DNA from: DASVEG01 sp036380695
GTDB taxonomy: Bacteria > Actinomycetota > Acidimicrobiia > Acidimicrobiales > CADCTF01
Assembly: GCA_036380695.1 (NCBI GenBank)
Contig: DASVEG010000053.1
Span: 1 to 7,823, forward strand
Length of the DNA: 7,823 nucleotides
Reading direction: 5' to 3'
Shown piece after piece: positions 5,716 through 7,823 of this stretch (the stretch's first letter is position 1; the number at the start of each line of letters is the position of its first letter). The notes beneath the pieces were generated by a model that did no database searches, was not told the DNA's origin, and worked only from the letters and a program-made list of their open reading frames with translations. Made by a program: the position numbers and the translations under genes.

Positions 5716-5940
5716 TCATCGTGCACGTCCGCTCGGAATGACCGTTCCGGTGGCGACCTCCTTGGCGCCCTCCAGGAGCCACAGCGAGGTTCCGACCTCG
5801 ACCGGACGAGGCAAGAGGTCGGCCGCCCACAGACGAAGCCGGACTTCGGCCTGCTCGCCCGGCTGGACACGGTCTGTGCCGACCAGCTCCACGTTCGCGC
5901 CGAAGACGGAACCGCCGTCTGTGGGCGGTGATGCCCTCAA
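5716..5940 (-). CDS. Small EF-Tu domain 3-like open frame, possibly a fragment
   Basis: 74 residues from a TTG at 5940; the frame is open upstream to a TGA near 6014 but has no better start. The core (about residues 13-68) has the shape of the C-terminal half of the EF-Tu/EF-1A domain 3 barrel: VFGANVELVG, then DRVQPGEQAEVRLRLW, then VEVGTSLWLLEGAKEVATGTVI. This parallels the pattern of a PGD/PGE turn, a strand, and a closing xxREGxRxVGxGxV strand in EF-Tu. The usual N-terminal half (GGRxxPxxxGYRPQF) is missing, although RLEVRLQV lies just upstream in another frame. It is either a truncated or frameshifted gene or a very short protein. It is far too short to be an elongation factor and contains no GTPase domain. 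Confidence 0.4.
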   Translation of the reverse strand: MRASPPTDGGSVFGANVELVGTDRVQPGEQAEVRLRLWAADLLPRPVEVGTSLWLLEGAKEVATGTVIPSGRAR

Positions 5941-6200
5941 ACCTGCAGACGCACCTCCAGCCGCTGGCGCGTGGGTGGGTGACGGTTCGAGCCAATCGGA
6001 TGCGACCCGGAATCACGGCTTCGCTCATGGCAGTGGTCGGGGTGGGAAGTACCTCTCGGGGAATGAAGGTGACCTTGCCTTCGCGGCCGATCGTGTCGAC
6101 CCACACCTCGGGATCGGCGATGACTGCCGCTGGGAACTCAGCCGCGGGGAGATGGAAGCCGCGAGCGCTGCCGCAACACCGGCCCCACGACGTGCCGCGC
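5941..6200 (-). pseudogene. Coding-looking stretch without an intact gene
   Basis: Between the 93-residue gene and the EF-Tu-like frame, the minus strand has protein-like sequence in a third frame: EFPAAVIADPEVWVDTIGR followed by EGKVTFIPREVLP (about 6139-6044), with good third-position G/C bias. This frame has no clear start of its own and afterwards drifts into Arg-rich shadow sequence. RLEVRLQV (5966-5940) appears in the frame of the upstream gene just before a TGA. The three segments run c, b, a in frame order, which suggests one or two small indels in a formerly longer gene, or assembly errors. I cannot name the family. Confidence 0.3.
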
Positions 6201-6482
6201 CTAGCCAGGCGCATCCGGCGGCTGGTCCCGAAGAGCCGCGTGGTGCATTCGGCCCGACACGTCGTCGAAAAAGCCGAGGAAGCAACCGGGGCCCAATCGC
6301 GCTCGGAGTGCGCTAACCAGCGCAACAGCCCAGTCTCGCCACAGCCGTGAACCCGGCCGAATCTCGAAGACGACTCGAAATCCTTCATCAGATGGACTCG
6401 ACACCGGTTCGGCAGCGAGATCCTCTGCCATGTCAACGGTCGAGAGGGCGTTCCGCCAGTCGGCGAAGGCGAGGGCGGGCAT
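6201..6482 (-). CDS. Small hypothetical protein (93 aa)
   Basis: Starts at ATG 6482 (MPALAFADWRNAL) and ends with TAG at 6201. A GTG at 6557 would give 118 residues but would overlap the SSI-like gene by 34 bp. The protein is soluble, with a strand-like segment (EGFRVVFEIRPGS), a helix (LWRDWAVALVSALRARL) and a Gly/Phe/Asp-rich stretch (GCFLGFFDDVSGRM). There is no signal peptide or membrane span. I do not recognise a family. It lies 41 bases downstream of the SSI-like lipoprotein gene, in the same orientation. The coding-looking sequence just beyond its stop in another frame raises the possibility that this is the N-terminal part of a longer, frameshifted protein. Confidence 0.55.
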   Translation of the reverse strand: MPALAFADWRNALSTVDMAEDLAAEPVSSPSDEGFRVVFEIRPGSRLWRDWAVALVSALRARLGPGCFLGFFDDVSGRMHHAALRDQPPDAPG

Positions 6483-6523
6483 CGGGCGCTGACCCCGCGC
6501 GGGTCCGGCCGCAAGCAGCGCGC

Positions 6524-6982
6524 TTACTCGCCGAGCATCGGCTTCAGCAAGTGCCACAGAGCTTCGTCACACGCGTCGTCGACGGCGATCTCGCGGTCGA
6601 CCGGTTCGTACGACTTGCCTCGCCATGCGCGGCCCTGGATGCGAGCACGCCACCCCGAATATTCGGGGTGGCGCTCGCAGGTTGTGGGCCGACGACCGGA
6701 CTTGAGGAAGTGAAACGCAGGTCCGGGCACGACCGCCGTGACGCAGGCTTGGTACCGCTGTTCGCCGTCGAGGAAGCCGGTCGCGGTATTCGCCGTGCCA
6801 CAGGACAACTCGGCCGTCCGTGTCTCGCCGTCCACGTTCGTCACCGTGACCGTGTAGTTGGCGATCAGGGGCGGTGTACTGACCGTCGGCGACCGCGGGT
6901 CGTCATCGCCGGCGCTCGAGCCATCGCATGCCCCGCTCAGCACCGCGGCGAGTGCGACGAGCGGTACGACGGCTCGGCGCAT
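6524..6982 (-). CDS. Subtilisin-inhibitor-like (SSI-like) lipoprotein
   Basis: 152 residues from ATG 6982, two bases after the upstream stop; a TTG at 6994 would add four residues. A short basic start, a hydrophobic stretch and a relaxed lipobox (VLSGAC, Cys19) indicate a surface lipoprotein, followed by a Gly/Ser/Asp/Pro linker (20-38). Residues 41-149 look like the Streptomyces subtilisin inhibitor fold. Cys61 and Cys80 fit the first disulfide; Cys102 and Cys138 fit the second. An R-x-x-G-R-A-W-R-G-K-S-Y-E stretch (113-125) parallels the conserved GxWxGKxVSYE strand of SSI. SSI-type inhibitors block serine proteases through a loop just after the third Cys; by position the P1 residue would be Arg104, favouring trypsin-like targets. 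Both inter-Cys distances are slightly longer than in SSI. Inhibitory activity is inferred; lipid-anchored SSI-like domains of unknown activity also exist. Confidence 0.7.
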   Translation of the reverse strand: MRRAVVPLVALAAVLSGACDGSSAGDDDPRSPTVSTPPLIANYTVTVTNVDGETRTAELSCGTANTATGFLDGEQRYQACVTAVVPGPAFHFLKSGRRPTTCERHPEYSGWRARIQGRAWRGKSYEPVDREIAVDDACDEALWHLLKPMLGE

Positions 6983-6984
6983 GC

Positions 6985-7815
6985 TCAGGGCCAATCAACC
7001 GGCAGTAGTTCCATGCCCGGCAACCCGCCGTCGAACGGGCCGAAGCCAGTGTACGGATAGCACTCGATGGGCTCGGGCGGACAGGGAGACTCTGTCTTCA
7101 TGTCCATATGGAACTTGTATCCGAAAGCAGGCGATGTCTCGGGCGCACCGGCCACTTCGAGGAGCTGGGTGGCTCGAGCGTCGTTGACTGCCGTGTGCGT
7201 GCCACGCCAGTCGACGCCGTACACGCGCCCTTGCCCCAAGAGCGCAACGGTGTATCGCTCAGGGCACAGGGACTGCGACTGACTGAGCGAGACGCCGTAC
7301 TTACTGAGTGAGATCGACCGCGACCCGCACGACCGCTGATCGAAACCCTGGAGGGGATTGAACTCCTTCATCTGCGCGGCCCCGTAGCTGTGGGCGACAG
7401 TGACGATCCTCAACCTCCAGCCGTGGGCGACGTTCGTCGCGGCCGCGAAGCTCTCCGCCCCGGCGTGCTTTTGGCCATTCTCCGTGACGCCCCACTTGCG
7501 CTTGTAGCACCCATACAGCTGCACCTCCCCGTTGCTGGTCTGCTCACCCGGGCACCCCTCATCGAAGTATCCACGGTCAAGATCCGGATTCTCTGCGGCC
7601 GTGCGACGCATCAGCTCAACCTGTTCGATCGCCTCGATCGGGTTGGTCCCCGCGAGCAGCTGCTTGATCAGAGCAAGCTGGACACGTGGGCGCTCCTCGG
7701 CTCGGTTGTCTTGGTCGATTACCGAACCTAAAGAGGGGTCAGCCCATGTGCGCGTCTTTCGCGCCACCCCCTCCCGACCACAGCGCAACGCCTCACCAGC
7801 GACAACGCGACCCAC
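6985..7815 (-). CDS. Secreted-type protein of unknown function, 5' end uncertain
   Basis: 276 residues from a GTG at 7815, but the frame is still open at the window edge, so the true start and any signal peptide may lie outside. The first ~30 residues look poorly coding and include a TTA codon (7729-7731), rare in high-GC actinobacteria; ATG 7611 (residue 69) is another possible start. An amphipathic segment (residues 45-70) leads into a domain with six Cys (88, 103, 163, 184, 245, 252), an even number that would suit an exported, disulfide-bonded protein. Visible elements include LYGCYKRKWGV (100-110), HGWRLRIVTVAHSYG (131-145), a Ser/Leu-rich stretch with SLSKYGVSLSQSQSLC (169-184) and RVYGVDWRGTHTAVNDA (197-213). 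The C-terminal 35 residues are Pro/Gly-rich. I do not recognise a family. It stops two bases before the SSI-like gene and is probably co-transcribed with it. Confidence 0.65.
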   Translation of the reverse strand: MGRVVAGEALRCGREGVARKTRTWADPSLGSVIDQDNRAEERPRVQLALIKQLLAGTNPIEAIEQVELMRRTAAENPDLDRGYFDEGCPGEQTSNGEVQLYGCYKRKWGVTENGQKHAGAESFAAATNVAHGWRLRIVTVAHSYGAAQMKEFNPLQGFDQRSCGSRSISLSKYGVSLSQSQSLCPERYTVALLGQGRVYGVDWRGTHTAVNDARATQLLEVAGAPETSPAFGYKFHMDMKTESPCPPEPIECYPYTGFGPFDGGLPGMELLPVDWP

Positions 7816-7823
7816 CGCGACAC

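Noticed and set aside
5567..6514. 315-residue minus-strand frame as one gene
   Set aside because: Only a central part looks like protein. Its beginning is a shadow of the 93-residue gene and its end is Arg-rich, so I kept it as a possible gene remnant rather than a CDS.
1..7823. CRISPR array, tRNA, rRNA, insertion sequence or attachment site
   Set aside because: I saw no regularly spaced direct repeats, no cloverleaf or rRNA-like segments, no transposase or integrase frame and no flanking target duplication.

Overview
The window is very GC-rich with strongly G/C-biased third codon positions, and it carries an actinobacterial style of gene set: two sigma-70/ECF-type factors, several short-signal lipoproteins and a secreted metalloprotease. 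This points to a high-GC actinobacterium, possibly an acidimicrobial-type lineage; the lineage is inferred from style only. Every gene I can support lies on the minus strand, so transcription runs from the right end of the window to the left. I see no tRNA, rRNA, CRISPR array, insertion sequence or attachment site.

In transcription order, the right end (7815-5716) holds a Cys-containing protein of unknown function whose 5' end may be cut by the window edge. Two bases after it comes a small lipoprotein that I read as a Streptomyces-subtilisin-inhibitor (SSI)-like protease inhibitor, then a 93-residue unknown protein. A damaged-looking stretch follows (6200-5716), ending in an open frame that resembles the C-terminal half of an EF-Tu domain 3 barrel. 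Two adjacent hairpins (5642-5676) close this block.

The middle (5559-3552) is a two-gene regulatory unit. A compact ECF sigma factor overlaps by 8 bp a membrane protein whose short basic N-terminus sits where an anti-sigma domain would be. Outside the membrane that protein carries a Pro/Thr-rich linker and a type I periplasmic-binding (LivJ/amino-acid-receptor-like) domain. It looks like a one-protein ligand sensor wired to a sigma factor. Next comes a translationally coupled pair (3359-1495): a secreted metzincin-type zinc protease fused to a bulb-type (B-lectin) domain, then a lipoprotein of unknown function. A 15-bp perfect stem-loop (1433-1469) ends this operon.

The left part (1283-144) encodes a second sigma-like protein with a transmembrane helix and a long Pro/Asp/Val-rich tail, so it appears to be a membrane-tethered sigma factor. 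The first six codons of one more gene (18-1), with a strong ribosome binding site, reach the left edge. Taken together the window reads as an envelope-sensing and secreted-effector locus: two membrane-linked sigma systems flank a lectin-guided protease, and a protease-inhibitor-like lipoprotein lies upstream. The functional link between these blocks is inference from proximity alone.
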